From the NCBI GenBank assembly GCA_037039685.1, contig JAWNGF010000009.1, positions 1,798,001-1,862,000 on the forward strand: DNA of 64,000 nt, written 5' to 3'. The notes under the pieces were generated by a model. The model was not told the origin of the DNA. It did not search any database and saw only the letters and a list, made by a program, of their open reading frames with translations. Each line of letters begins with the position of its first letter. The stretch's first letter is position 1. Made by a program: the position numbers and the translations under genes. Below are positions 32,401-44,500 of this stretch, one piece after another. The DNA is from Ceratobasidium sp. AG-K. Lineage: Eukaryota > Basidiomycota > Agaricomycetes > Cantharellales > Ceratobasidiaceae.

Positions 32401-33320
32401 AAGATCGCAGAACACCTTGGCCATGACCTGAATACTTATTGAAGGACCACACTTTTGAACCATAGCAAGAAGCTCTAAGAGGTCGAGGGAGAAAGCTATA
32501 GTAGGTCATGTGGGGGTAGGGGCCAAATAACCATGACGCAGAAGTGTTGCATTTACCCAAGCATCGGATTCCAACTGCACAAACGATTGTACAACCTCAC
32601 TTATATGTAAATTGCTCTTAAGTAACCTCCAGTAGCACACAATAATAGAATGTACTTACTCTTCACTGAAATACACCGTACAGTGATTGTCCGCTGATCT
32701 ACAGGCTCAGGAGGTGGGCGCAGAGGCTCAGTCCCAGCGACAAATGTAAGATATTTATGGCAGAGAATGGAAATCTGAGCCTTCCAGGGCTCATTCTCCC
32801 TAGACAAACAATTGGACCATGCAGAATTCCTAGAGTCGCTCGAGATTCCAAGCTCTTGCACCACTGCTGCCTCGTGCTTGGAGCCATCATCCGAGTGTGT
32901 GTCCTGATTGTCTTCAATGTTGGTCCACTCGTCATTCATAACTATATCTTCCATCCCTATTACATTGTCATTATAGGCTACCTGGTGTTGGAGCGCATCG
33001 AGCTCTTGCCGTTGGGCATGTGAAAGAGCTGTTATATATGTGTGCACCATAAGTGTAGATCAATAGAAGTTTCAACATGTTCACTCCCTCTCTTTCATAA
33101 GTTTCTGATGCCTCGCAGTGTCCCGCGCCTGAACCGCAGCTAACTTGGACTTTGTGAGCCGCCGAGCTTTCCGAGCCAGGAATGAGAGCTCTTCCAATTC
33201 CGTGCTTGCACCAGGAAACCCCCTCCGACCCAACACTGTAACCAAGTCAGATGTTGAGGCTTGACTGCGCATAGCGTTCCCCCCGAAGAATGGTGTGTGC
33301 CTTTTATTTGCTTGGGACAT
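29453..33320 (-). pseudogene. KDZ transposase, inactivated
   Basis: Minus-strand multi-exon gene from about ATG 33,320 to TGA at 29,453-29,455. In order: a basic N-terminus (ARKARRLTKSKLAAVQARD), SISIQVMAKVFCDLRN, then VPYTEYFWTQLTSALDVNL, WRLKNSCPACTYK (the CxC Zn-binding motif of KDZ proteins), DYYISQSDIN, TGVFVSTCRHSFVL, KYGLAMIDKLI, GYDIGCTFKGTI, FHGPAHNRACQVKNHPHN then GLTNFENCETFFSSSN, DGWNNDAYMNLGKYF, and a C-terminal GYKLRTQIMKSLAARSTAIK region ending FDRWQSMLEKAG. It is dead: several TGA codons interrupt the block before TGVFVSTCRH at Arg-compatible positions, and a 415-bp solo LTR splits it after that motif. Exact N-terminal exon borders are unresolved. Confidence 0.85.
31367..31781 (-). 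repeat. solo LTR of Gypsy family 1
   Basis: 415 bp, same length as the family 1 LTRs, in minus orientation (starts TGTCCTGACTTGGG, ends GCTCATGACA). It is flanked by the 5-bp duplication TTAAC (31,362-31,366 and 31,782-31,786). It differs from the full-length copies at many sites, so it marks an older round of family 1 insertion and later LTR-LTR recombination. Confidence 0.93.
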
Positions 33321-33543
33321 TGGTACAGGTGAGAATTTTTGTTTTGAGTGTTGCTCATCATGTGACCCGATCAACCATTATTTGCTGCGTTGTTAAACTA
33401 TGTATTTAGGATACTCTATTTATTTGTTTAATCACAGAATCATGTTCTATAATCTATCTGTTTTTAAATCCTGGCCACTCAGGTTCCATGCATACATGAA
33501 CAAAGGATAGTTTGTGAGGTGAGAATGTCCTTGGACTGGTAAC

Positions 33544-33810
33544 GTCATGTGCCAATTCACCAGTGGGCGGCGAGGCTCTCGTCCAGCCTTCCGGGGGACG
33601 GTCGGCAGGCTGCTTGACCATGTGTAGCACCGGGTCGGTCCTGTGATCCAAGAGGGTTGTGAGGAATTGCTTATGTGTCAAGGGTCTGGGGGCATGGTTT
33701 GGCGGTGGAAATGGCGGTGTGGTGAATTAGTGGGAAACCAGCCTCTGAGGCGACCCATTCAGGCGCTTACGTGGGAGCCTCCAAGGCACCCCAGAATCAG
33801 AGGGATAGGT
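33544..33810 (-). repeat. right TIR of KDZ element
   Basis: Partner of the left TIR, ending AGGGATAGGT. Confidence 0.9.
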
Positions 33811-34094
33811 TATGTGGGGCCAGGGCCCATATACCTGGGACGCCAAATTTGGGAATGGGACCAAAAAGGGAGTGTGGCCTTTATGACCAATCCAGTGATA
33901 TGTCTCCCCACAGCTAAGCTAGGCCGGAGCATGGGTGCCACACTCCGCTTTGCTAACAGGGGTTTGACAGCACGGCACTCAACAATTTGATCCGGGCGCC
34001 CTCGCTTGTGGGTTATAAGAACTTGGATTTATGTAGGCTTGACATACATTTGAGCCACTGTGCGGGTCTGAGCATCTGACTCTCCTAATGGCAG
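33811..34094. other. spacer, no gene recognised
   Basis: Short stretch between the KDZ right end and caspase copy 3; only a small hairpin of GGCCAGGGCCC type was seen. Confidence 0.35.
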
Positions 34095-37000
34095 GTGAGA
34101 CAGCCAAATTGCGTAATTCAATGGTGTGCCAAGCTCACACCCGAGCCAGTAGCTCATGCCACGCATCCAAGAGGCCCCAAAAACGACCTCATCGTATTGC
34201 CAGGCGAGGTTCCAAAGCAGCAGAGTCGGGAATCTCCGCCCATTAATGGCAGTGTACCTGGGGAGTATCCTACCGAGGACCAACAAAACATTCCAAAGTC
34301 GATATTTACTAGTAATTTCTTAACAAAAACATGGCTGAAGCTGGATAGAACCATTAGCCCAGCAAGTAATCGTCAAGCTTTAGTGGTACATGGCCTTAAA
34401 AATGCCATGAGGATAATATATTCTGACTGGAATGGCTGAGATATTCTAGGTTGCAGTAGCATATGACAGCGGTTGAAAGCCTCCAGACTGGCTAACCAAG
34501 ACATATACCGACACCCATAGGATTATTGAAATGCTAGGTAAATTTTGTCCCCATTGGGGTCTCAATATACTTGATTCACAAACCTATGATTCGTGCTCAT
34601 GTAGAAAAATTTGTTACACCTCGGAAGATATTTGCGTACTCGCTGATATAGATATACAACCTGCGGATATGGATACAAAACCTGCGGGTGCTAGACGATA
34701 TGACAAGTTGCATTGGCCATCCATGGACAATATTGTGAGCATTGGCAATCAGTAATGGTCCCATAATTCAAAGCCAGAATTCTGAATAGCATTTGCATGA
34801 TAGATCGATGGACTCTATTGGCTGACTGATGGAAGTGGGCCAAATACGTATTGGTTCCTATTCTGTTGGTGTCTTTCCATTTTGTACCGGTATGGACAGG
34901 ATACAGCTGACCAAGCAACAGCTGCAGGGCACGGTTATAGCCAGTGAAGAAAGACCAAGCCCAAAAATGGTGATTTCCATGGCTCCAATGAAGGTAAATT
35001 GCCATTTATGTTGCACATTGAGCTTGTGCAAAACACCTTGGGTAGCCATTTTGCCAGCAGATGTAGAATACTGCACCTTTGAGAAATGCAAAGGATGTGA
35101 ATGTCAGCCCAACCCATGACCTGTACCAAAACCCAGAACGGTTCTCTGGGATTCTGTAAGCCCGAGATCACTATTGCTTCACTTGTCACCAATGTTGGCC
35201 CTGTGCTTGCATACAGACTATCCACCAAATCCTGGCGGAGTCTCTCAGAGCTGGAACAAAGCTGACGGTAAGATTCTCATGATCAGCATCTTGGTATTCA
35301 TCACGTCTAATCTGCATAGGTTATATTCAATTTAAGTAAAAGCACAAGTAAACCTGCTGACACCCTCCCACTCATTATTTATAGTGCTGCCACAGTGTAG
35401 GAACTCTTAGAAGTTGGTTGGCTTCTTGCTGGTTGACTCACTGATAACTAATCACTCTACTTGTTCAACAAAGATGCTATGCATAATTTGAAGAACGCAT
35501 CCCATATTAGATCAAGAAGCTGGATTATCGACACGGTTAAGGAGGTCGGAGACATGGCACAAGCAGCCTTCACCTCTCTCATGGATGAAGCCCCAGATCC
35601 AGTCCCAACTGGTAACTTCTTAGGTAAGCATCCCATGAGTTTCACATTTGAGGGGATTCAAGACCAGTGGTTTGCTAGGCCTACACAGCCAGTGGAGCCT
35701 GGTCCCAGATGGATGCCCCAGCTGGGACCTCTCTCACAGAATTTACAATATCTCGGCACGAGGGTCTTTGGGATATTGCTTGGAGGTACTGATTTTCCAC
35801 GGATATCTGACAGATGCTTTCACCTCAGGTCTCTAGAATACACCCTGCTGGCATCTGAGAGCTGTTCAGCAGTGGCCCTACAGTGATCCTTCGCTTAGCA
35901 CGGCCCCAACAATCAACGCCTGGTGATAAAAAGGCACACACTACTGGCCCTGAGCCGTAGTGAGTTATATAACGCAGCAGTTGCAAGACCAGCAGACTCT
36001 GCCCCTGACTCCCCTTCCCCTCTTCACTCGCAAGTTAAACCAATTGACACGGTGAGTTGATCTTGCACCAGATGGTGTGTGTGCTTTGCAATACTTATGC
36101 AACCTTAAATACAGGCATATATCCATCTTTCAATGGGCCCATCGAATGCAAATGGTGTGTTGCTTTTTTATGAATGTCACGGGGATGCCACTAATGTCGA
36201 CTGCCTCAGGGTTATTGAATGCTTATTTTCTTGTGATTGAATGTTGCTTGGCCTGTGTATATATGAGATTTTTGATAGCAATCGAACACCCATTGGATTA
36301 TATACATTGTCTCCATGCACATTTCACTCCAACAAAGAAGAATCCCCAGGCTCCACAATTATTGGAAATCCTGACACCTTGCACAGAGGTTTGGTAGCTG
36401 GGATATCCCTTAGACCCAGATGGCCTTGAAGCGGGCCATTTCCATAGACTTCCGGATCCCCGACTGATATCCCAGCCAGATTCTCACCACGACCCGGCTG
36501 GGATATCCCTGGGAGGACCAACTCCACTGGCTGTGTACCAGTAAGAAAGAAGTTACTCACTGCAGATGATGCCACCGAGGAGTCTGTTCACTGTGACAGC
36601 CTAACCGAGAGAGGTCATGTCCCCTTGGTCTGCCAATTCTTGGATGAAGTAGGCGTCAAACCTGGCAAACATGTGTCCAAGTTTGAAGACTGTGAAATTG
36701 TAAGCAGTAGAGGTAATTTTCAATGACTTTAGGATGAATACCGCTTCCGTGTTCCCTTGCCGTGGTTAGGTCTGCTGGGCGTCCTGCCAAGAAGTTGACT
36801 CTGGTTATGAGGATCGGGGGGCTGGTGGTAGATTTACGGCAGTCAGCCAATGCAACGCATCATCATATACTTCTTGACTAATAAACACTCTCAGGCATTT
36901 ACTGACTACGTAACCCAACACATTCATACAGCGGAAGGAATGTATTGCCTTCTTAATCATCATATCCAGTGGGTATATATCAATCCGGCTTATTCCGTAG

Positions 37001-37245
37001 GTGTGGGGTGATATGCATTAACACACCATTTAGGGAGAGGTTTGAACGGTATAATGAAGGCATTGTCGAAACAAAGAAACAATGCCCAAGGGTAAGCCGC
37101 TGCAATAAAGGCAGGAGAAAACAGTACTAACTCACTAGTACGCGCTATTGTATCGTTTCTGCTGGCGACATGAGATCAGCTTTTCACATTGGCCAACTCA
37201 TTTGGTGACGGAGATGAGACTTATTTATCTCACAAGTTGGATATG
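34095..37245 (+). pseudogene. caspase-like (peptidase C14) gene, copy 3
   Basis: Third decayed copy, same block order as copies 1 and 2. RQALVVHGL (34,372), WLTKTYTDTHRIIEMLG, SEDICVLADIDI (34,622), LHWPSMDNI, AGHGYSQ with His at 34,930-34,932, LPADVEYCTFEKCKGCEC, ILAESLRAGTKLT, VIFN where VIFD is expected, then CCHSVGTL at 35,385 with the catalytic-type Cys, KDAMHNLKNASHIRS, PTGNFLGKH, VCQFLDEVGVKPGKHVSKF, VCWASCQEVDSGYED with GGRFTAV, AFTDYVTQHIHTAEGMYC, ending LSHKLDM at a TGA (37,243-37,245). There are multiple stops, and an extra segment at 35,650-36,560 carries repeats of GGCTGGGATATCCC. The splice donor after VIFN reads TTAAGT instead of GTAAGT. Confidence 0.58.
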
Positions 37246-38904
37246 TGAGGATGGGGCGTAGGTTATTACGGCTTGCAAAATGTTTGTTGTTTACCATTTT
37301 TTTAAATTGAACAGTCATCTTGTTGTACTTTTAACCATAAGCAAAGCGGCAAGAGAGGGGAAATATGTTATACACGAAATATGAAAAGGATGTTTTAAGC
37401 CTGGTACTCGCTCGTAATATACTCACCTCCCCAGTGGTCTATTGCTTCTACTCCATTATCTGCTAAGTTAGGTTTGAGTGCTGGATGCTCCGGTTACATC
37501 TCAATAAATGTACTTGATCAAGGACCCATTGACCTCAAAGGTGAAATCTGACAGTGTTAATGAGTGCACACATGTTTGAAATAGAGCCACAGATGGATGC
37601 CCCTGCATCGAATCTCCCGAACCATAGATCCCAGACTTGGGTCCTTGCAAAGTGGCTTCTGTATTAATTCTCTAGCTCTGTATAGGTGGGGTTAGACCAG
37701 GGCAAAAGTGCCCTCGACCATAGTATCTTCTAGGCCTTTATGGCCTATGTCAACAAACACAATGCCAGCACAGGCACGTATTGGGGTCTCAATAACTGCC
37801 TTTGGTATGTAGGAGGGAATTTACATTTGTGTGAGATAGGCTGAACTTTGCCTGCCTTGTATAACTGTTGCCTTTAACACTTATAGCAACAACAATAGTA
37901 GACTGCGTGATGGTGCACACCCTTTGCAACAACCCTAGGTTTGCCTTTTTAAATGCCTGGCTTCTTGGGTATTGCCCACGTAGTCATTGTTAATTCTACG
38001 CTACAGAGAATATAGTGCAGGCTAGGGATTACTTCAGGGGGTGCCTGGACATGTGAAGTGTCAAATCCGAGTGATACAACATGCTGAAATAGGTTCCAAT
38101 GAATGCAAATAGCCAAGAATGCTTCTTGACTGGTCTAGAATATGGAAGCATGCTAGAGAGACATATGGTCGAACAAAGCAGATAGTATACTTAGTCTGCT
38201 CATGGCAGGAGAGTGATGAGCACAGGCCCAACATTCAATGCTGCTTAGTTATGCTAAGTACACTACGTAACAAGAAGGATAGCTATACATACAATAGTAA
38301 TAAGATATCTGACGCATTATGTTCTGGCTTGGGCAATTGTACCAGTAATGTATATAGAAATTCCATGTATTATACTAGAGCAATCCAGTACAACAATCGA
38401 GTCAATTCGGAGTTAGACTGGGCACACATTATATGCGTGGCCTTGACACCCAAATGCCTCATCAATCAGCAGGTCATGACAAGAGAGAGCGTCATTTGGG
38501 CTGCTTCATGCCCATCTCTCTGCAATATATTATCAAGAAGAGCAGGGACACAGGCATATAGTGAGCAGGTCCCACTTCCTCCCGGTGCTTAACTTACCAC
38601 TAAGCTCAGTCAATGGCGGTTGTCATCCATAAATCATTGTATCTAATCACTATCCATATTAGGGTCACTTGACAATTTGTGTTTGGACCAGAAATATGGT
38701 TTTCCAACCTCATGGGTTGTTCGCTGCCCCGGGCACCCACAGCGGATGTTATGATAACAAGGAGTATATAGCTTGCCATTGAGATCATGTCCTAAAGGGG
38801 TTACTGTAAGTTGGCTAGTACACAGCGCAAGCTTGCTATACGGCGTTTTGACTTGTCTCACAATGCAATACTGATATTATGGTAATATTGTTCATGAAAT
38901 TGCT
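37246..38904. other. no gene recognised
   Basis: Spacer between caspase copy 3 and the 5' region of a fourth unit. A 157-aa frame at 38,119-38,592 has no protein character beyond being open. Confidence 0.4.
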
Positions 38905-39560
38905 CCTGGGTGCTCAAATTCAATCATCTGATCATTTGCCAGGACAGTGGCGTGGGGTTCCGCCACATAATATCCCTCAAATTTGTTATGCATCTTGCCC
39001 CTCTTTATGCCACCCAGTGTGTTTTCTGCAGGGCACTTGGTTCAATGCTGATGTCCCACCGTTTATGGAGGCGACCCAGTGCTATGGGTTTGTGGAGCAG
39101 GGTTAGCACAACCCAGCTAGTACAAATGCAACATGCCATTACTACGTATGTGGGATCTGCGATAATCTGTGGGCCATTGCATCAGCGAGCCAGCCAGCAG
39201 ACTCAAATTTCCTGCCCATGATTCACCCTCTTCATGTCCAACAAAGGTAATCCCTTGGGCGTCCAGCTGTTCCACGTAGGTACACTGGCCCTTGACACAC
39301 CCACCCTTTTTGAGTTAGGGAGTACCGTGATTGTGGCATCTTATAAAGCTTATGGTTATGTGAAGAAGGATCTTTGAAGCCAGCCATGAGCTCATCTCCA
39401 AGTCCTATCAGTGTTGCCTCAGATTTCTCCCTCCCAGAAGAGAGGTCTTGGAAGCCAGATTACAGTAAATGCACCCATCAAACCTGCTAATAGGAACCCA
39501 ACTAACAGTTGTCACAGCTCTCCTGAACTCAGATGAAGAACCTCAATTCAGAGGTCGTGC
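38905..39560 (+). repeat. 5' region of a fourth caspase unit, truncated
   Basis: Related along its length to 14,443-15,060 (same ordered short matches). It continues to a stretch near 39,380-39,560 that could be the first exon of a caspase-like gene. No caspase block follows; a foldback element and Gypsy sequence begin instead. Confidence 0.5.
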
Positions 39561-39649
39561 AGCCCCAGCTGCTGTATCTGCCAGCACACAAGTAGCAAGT
39601 CCACCTTCACTGAGTACCCATAGGGCACTTGTGGTATATTGACTCACAT

Positions 39650-40404
39650 CTGTAAAACAGTCTGGGGATAGCTAGTGCTATATAGCACTATATAGCACCA
39701 TAGCAAATATACCACATTGCCTATATCTAGCAGCATATAGCAGTGTCCAGTGCTATATAGTGCTATATAGCTGTATGTAGCTGAGGCCCAATTTGGTGAG
39801 TGGAACAAAAAAGGTAGGGACATGTGGCTGTGCACTTACCATAAATGGTAATGATCTTCCCAGATAGGTAATTTGATATACCTTACTAACATACCCATTT
39901 TAGGACAAACTTTTGAACCAGTCAGCAGATTTCCATCCCCTTGGTACCAATGTGACTATATGCTACAAAATACCCCCAGGTGAGGTGTTAGGGGTGTACT
40001 CAGACATGTGGAATAGGGGGAAAATGCGACTTCAAGGGGCAGGGTGGGACTTGGAGTTTCAGGTCAGCTGAGTTCCTAAAATGGATATATTGCTCCCATA
40101 TTTGGAATTTCAAATATTACCAAAAAAGGAATTTTTCAAATCGTCTTAGAATCGAAAATTACCATATATGGAAATTCATTTATCCAAATTTGGACTAATT
40201 ACTTACCATATATAGTAAGTGCACAGCCACATGTCCCTACCTTTTTTGTTCCACTCACCAAATTGGGCCTCAGCTACATACAGCTATATAGCACTATATA
40301 GCACTGGACACTGCTGTATGCTGCTAGATATAGGCAATGTGGTATATTTGCTATGGTGCTATATAGTGCTATATAGCACTCGCTATCTCCAGACTGTTTT
40401 ACAG
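39650..40404. mobile_element. foldback/MITE-like element
   Basis: 755 bp with inverted arms of about 205 bp, starting CTGTAAAACAG and ending CTGTTTTACAG. Each arm contains strings of GTGCTATATAG and AGCACTATATAGCAC, which are themselves palindromic. The centre is non-coding. No clear target duplication was found. Confidence 0.8.
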
Positions 40405-41093
40405 GTGCATCTTTGGATTGAGTTGTTCTGTAACCTATGCCCCTTCCCCTTTAGATTGTGATAGGCTACAGAGGTTGAAGTCCCCCAGTAGAGCTTCCTG
40501 GTACATACATAGATGCACATAGGGTTATTGAGAATCAAATGGAATGTTATTGAATGTACTCAAGCAAATCCAATGGATCTCCCTTGGGCTCGTAAGCACC
40601 AAATTTCTTATGCATGCTCGCTTGGATAATGGAGCACTTGGGAGCACCCAAGTGGCTGTGAAATTGGTGCTCCTACACCTGAGCAAGCATGCACAAGCAA
40701 ATCAGCACTCACAAGCCCAAAAGAGAACCAATGGATTTGCTTGAGTTGTCTACCAAGACAATGAGATATCTGTGCTCATGGATATGCATGTTCTGGACAA
40801 ATATGGAGATCCTGAGCTGCAATGTTTGCCTTCAAGGAGTGATATTGTATGTCCTAACATTGTGGGGGATCAACAATTACTGAAACACTTGCCAACAGCA
40901 AAAGGGCCTTGAGTGGCTGGCTTGGAGCAGCCAAGCCATTATTCATAATGAACATTGTTTTTTATTCTGTACGTCTTGTTTTGAATTGGTTTTAGACAAA
41001 TCTTAGTGCTTTGCTCTGGCCCTACTCGACAAAAATCAAATTTCCTTTGAAGCACAAGGAGCCTGGGAGTCAACTCCCCTCTTGGTGAGGGCG
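40405..41093. other. no gene recognised
   Basis: Spacer after the foldback element; CAAGCAAATCCAATGG-type strings recur (about 40,560 and inverted near 40,735) but no feature is supported. Confidence 0.35.
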
Positions 41094-41560
41094 TGTTGTG
41101 ACCTGTCCACAACACCAACGGACTCTGCTTGCTTGACTGGACTTGTGGCAGCCTTAAGCGCCTAATGTACATAGATGTGGCCCTCTCCCTCATTTTGTGA
41201 GGTGTATGGATGACTGGTCCCCACAGCCCATATGGCTGTGCTGTCTTCTAGATCTTTCCTTCAGAAAGATTGACCTTCTAGAACTTCCATCTAGAAGGTC
41301 TTTGTGACTTGCTGACTGAGTGTGGCACCTGATTGGCCACAAATGTATCATACCACTTTGAGGCATTTATGCCTCAGACTATAAATACCAGCTAGCAAGC
41401 ATGGACTTACTCCAGCTTGCTTTGCCTCATCATCTCTCCCCTTGAGTGCAACTAAGTCACTAGGCCTTTAGGCCATCATCTGAACTCTAAGTGGGCCCCA
41501 GGACATTGTCATAAGGTTGCTAAGGTCACACTAGCAACTTAGCATATGGTATGGAGCCAC
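41094..41560 (+). repeat. possible 5' LTR of Gypsy remnant
   Basis: Starts TGTTGTGACC, has TATAAATA at 41,380 and precedes a gag-like region in the same orientation. No second copy is present in the window, and the 3' limit is a guess, so the call rests on position and promoter only. Confidence 0.3.
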
Positions 41561-41569
41561 TAAGGCAGC

Positions 41570-44500
41570 TTGAGGCCTATAAGGTGCAAACGCACATGGA
41601 CATCAGTCAACTGGCATAAAAGGGTTGTGACATTGCACAGCAAGCTCTATACACTGCTAGCCACAAGAAAACACATCTTGCTCATGGACATGGAAAAACA
41701 TGGAATCCTCAAGACCCTCATCAAGAGTGGAAGTGGAAGAACTCCATGCAAGGATACACAAAGTATGGGCAAACCCGCCACACAGAGCAAGGCCCTCAAC
41801 AGACTTTGCAGAGTCACTAAGACCACAGCAACAATCAAGGCCCCCCAGCACTGGAACTGTCCCAGGAGGGCTGGGAGATATTGGTGAAAACTCGGCTGCA
41901 ATAGAAAGATTGGATAACACATCCCCGACAATAGTGGTAATACCAACCACAGTAAGCACCACCAACACAGGGGCAATCACAATCCCTTTGGAACCTCTGA
42001 GAGTAAGGGTACCAACAGTTGCATCACCAGTGGCTCAACAAACAATATAAATTGGAAGGGAACAGAGGAATCCTACACCAGGACCCTCTCAACCCAGAGT
42101 AACGGTATGAAGATTGCCTCTTACCTTCTCAATAATGTCCCATCCTTCTGATGGAACAAGCTCTACCCAGCTCCCTATCCCTTCTATAGTGAGGAAAGTC
42201 AAATCCCTGCCCTGGAAAATACTATGGGAGATCTGGTGTCAGTACCTCCAACGAGAACACCATCTGCAACAAGCACCAGTGGCTCAATTGCCACAGCCTC
42301 CATAGACAAGAACATAAGGTGACAGAGTGCAGTCATCAACACACAGGGAAGGGAAATAGAAGTCCTACAAGCCATCTCCAATAGGATACAAAGGGAATAC
42401 ATGGAAAATAATGCCATCATGGCAGTAAGGATTGAGTCCCTTTGAATGAAGGTGGGACACACAAATGGAAGATAGTACTAACTATTTACAGATCATTGAA
42501 CGCATTGGCAGAAGAACAGAAGACATGGTCAACACTTTCCTAGAGAGAATAGGGGTGGTCAAAAACATGCTTCAAAGGATCCAAAATCAGGGAATCACCA
42601 CCCTGAACACAATGGAACAAATTGACAGGACTTCTGGTAGACATCAAGCTGGAATCAATGCCTCCATAACAGCACAGAACACATGACTAGCAACAATGGA
42701 AGCAACTATACTATGCCTCAAGCAGGAGGAACAGGAAAGGGCTGAAGCTCACAGGCAACTACTACTTGCTGTCAGACAACAGTTTGCCAATGTAGAAACA
42801 ACAGCCAATCAAATTGGGGCTGATGTAGAAGCAATGGGGAATGAAAAATGGAAGATAGGAATGAAAGGAGGTTAGAGAAGAGCAGAAGAACTCCACCACT
42901 GAGAAACCCACCATCACTGCCACCCCAACCATTGGGATATGGAAGTGGACCCCAGCGAGCACCAAGCCCACATTCCTCTCCCTCTACTCCATCCTTCCAT
43001 GTGGAAAATCAGCTGGGACATTGGGTACAACAACAGGGTCATCCAAACTCAAGGGGGCAATGGAGGAGGATCCACCTCCAAACAGAAGATGCCTAAACCC
43101 TTTGATGGGACCCAAGGGACAGCTGCAGAAACCTTCCTCTCACTAATGAAGGCATACTTCCACATCAATGAAACTTACTATGACACAGACCTCAAGAAGA
43201 TTGCCGCCTTCCTAATCAATATGAAGGAAGGGCAACCAGCCAATTGGGTGCAGCCAGCCCTGAATGTGTATAACAATAGGCACACACATCTATGGCTGAC
43301 CAACTGGGAGGAACTCCAAGTGGCTTTCACCAAACAATGGACAGACCTGGCTAAGCTACTAGAAGCCAAGACCAAACTACAGAAGCTCTACCAAAACAAG
43401 AGTGTATCAGAATACATCACAGACTTCCAACTACTCCAACAAGATGTAGAATGGAACAAAGATGCTCTCATAGCATGCTTCAGACATGGGCTCCAGCAGA
43501 CAATCAAACAGGAACTCATAAGGGAGGAAATGCACAACTATAACAGGGAACATCCAAGGTTGCTTCACAAATGGATGCAACTAGCTGTGCAAGGCAAAAG
43601 GCCTACATCAGCAAAAACCCACTGGGATTTGGAGTGATTTGGAGTGATTTCAGAAAGGGACTATGCTTACAGTGGTTTGGAGTGCTTTCAAGCCATTTCA
43701 ATTCTGCCAATTCGGATTTGAGGGTCTTTGGAGTAGCCAAAATCTGAGCCCTGGAATTTGGAGTGCTCCAAAGTGCTCCAAATCACTCAAAGCATAGTCT
43801 GTTTCCCATATCACTTCAAAGCATTCCAAATCCTGGTGGGTTTTTGCTGATGTAAACCCTCCTAAATCCCAAGACAAAGGGAAAAGCAGGGACCAATGCA
43901 AACAACAAGGGACATCAAAATCAGCTGACTCAATCTGAGTCCCCAATGAAGAGAAGGAATGCAGGAAGAAAGAAAACCTGTGCATCAAGTGCAGAAAACC
44001 TGGGCACATGCTTCAAGATTGCCAATCAGGGTGGACCTACACAGACAAGGGAAAACAGCCTATCAAAGGAAAAGCAGCAGAAGTAACCACAACAATTGAG
44101 GAAGTCATCTTAACTGCGTCCAAGTCAGAAAACTAGATAGGTGTCCTAGCACTGTGTCTAGGGTTTCCCAGAAAATACCACTATCAAATGTATACTACTG
44201 TAAAGCATTAAATGAATCACCTATGGTATACACCAAAATAGTGGGAATCACAGACAAAACACCAACACTCATTGACTCAGGATCTACAAGGAATTTCATG
44301 GATATCAAATATGCCAGGAGATACAATCTGCCACTCATCAAACTACAAACACCCAGAAGCATGGAAATGATCAATGGAAAAATGTAAAAAGAAACTATCC
44401 GTTTCCATACTAAAATCACCTTTGAACTGGATGGAAGAACCTTCACACAGAAACTATACTGCATGCCAACAGGAACTCAACCAATGATCCTGGGAATGAT

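Larger units (their letters stand above)
25045..33810 (-). mobile_element. KDZ (Kyakuja/Dileera/Zisupton) DNA transposon
   Basis: An 8.77-kb element with about 268-bp terminal inverted repeats beginning ACCTATCCCTCTGATT. All three genes are on the minus strand: transposase (29,453-33,320), a 284-aa accessory gene (27,775-28,847) and a 590-aa accessory gene (25,493-27,580). I see no matching target duplication (left flank GAAGATGC, right flank TATGTGGG), so an end may be altered. A solo LTR of Gypsy family 1 sits in the transposase gene, so the KDZ insertion is older than that LTR. Confidence 0.85.

Noticed and set aside
25037..33818. 8-bp target duplication of the KDZ element
   Set aside because: The flanking 8-mers GAAGATGC and TATGTGGG do not match, so none is claimed.
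38119..38592. 157-aa protein-coding gene
   Set aside because: Open by chance in spacer sequence: no domain, no relative in the window, odd composition, and surrounding caspase-unit sequence is non-coding there.
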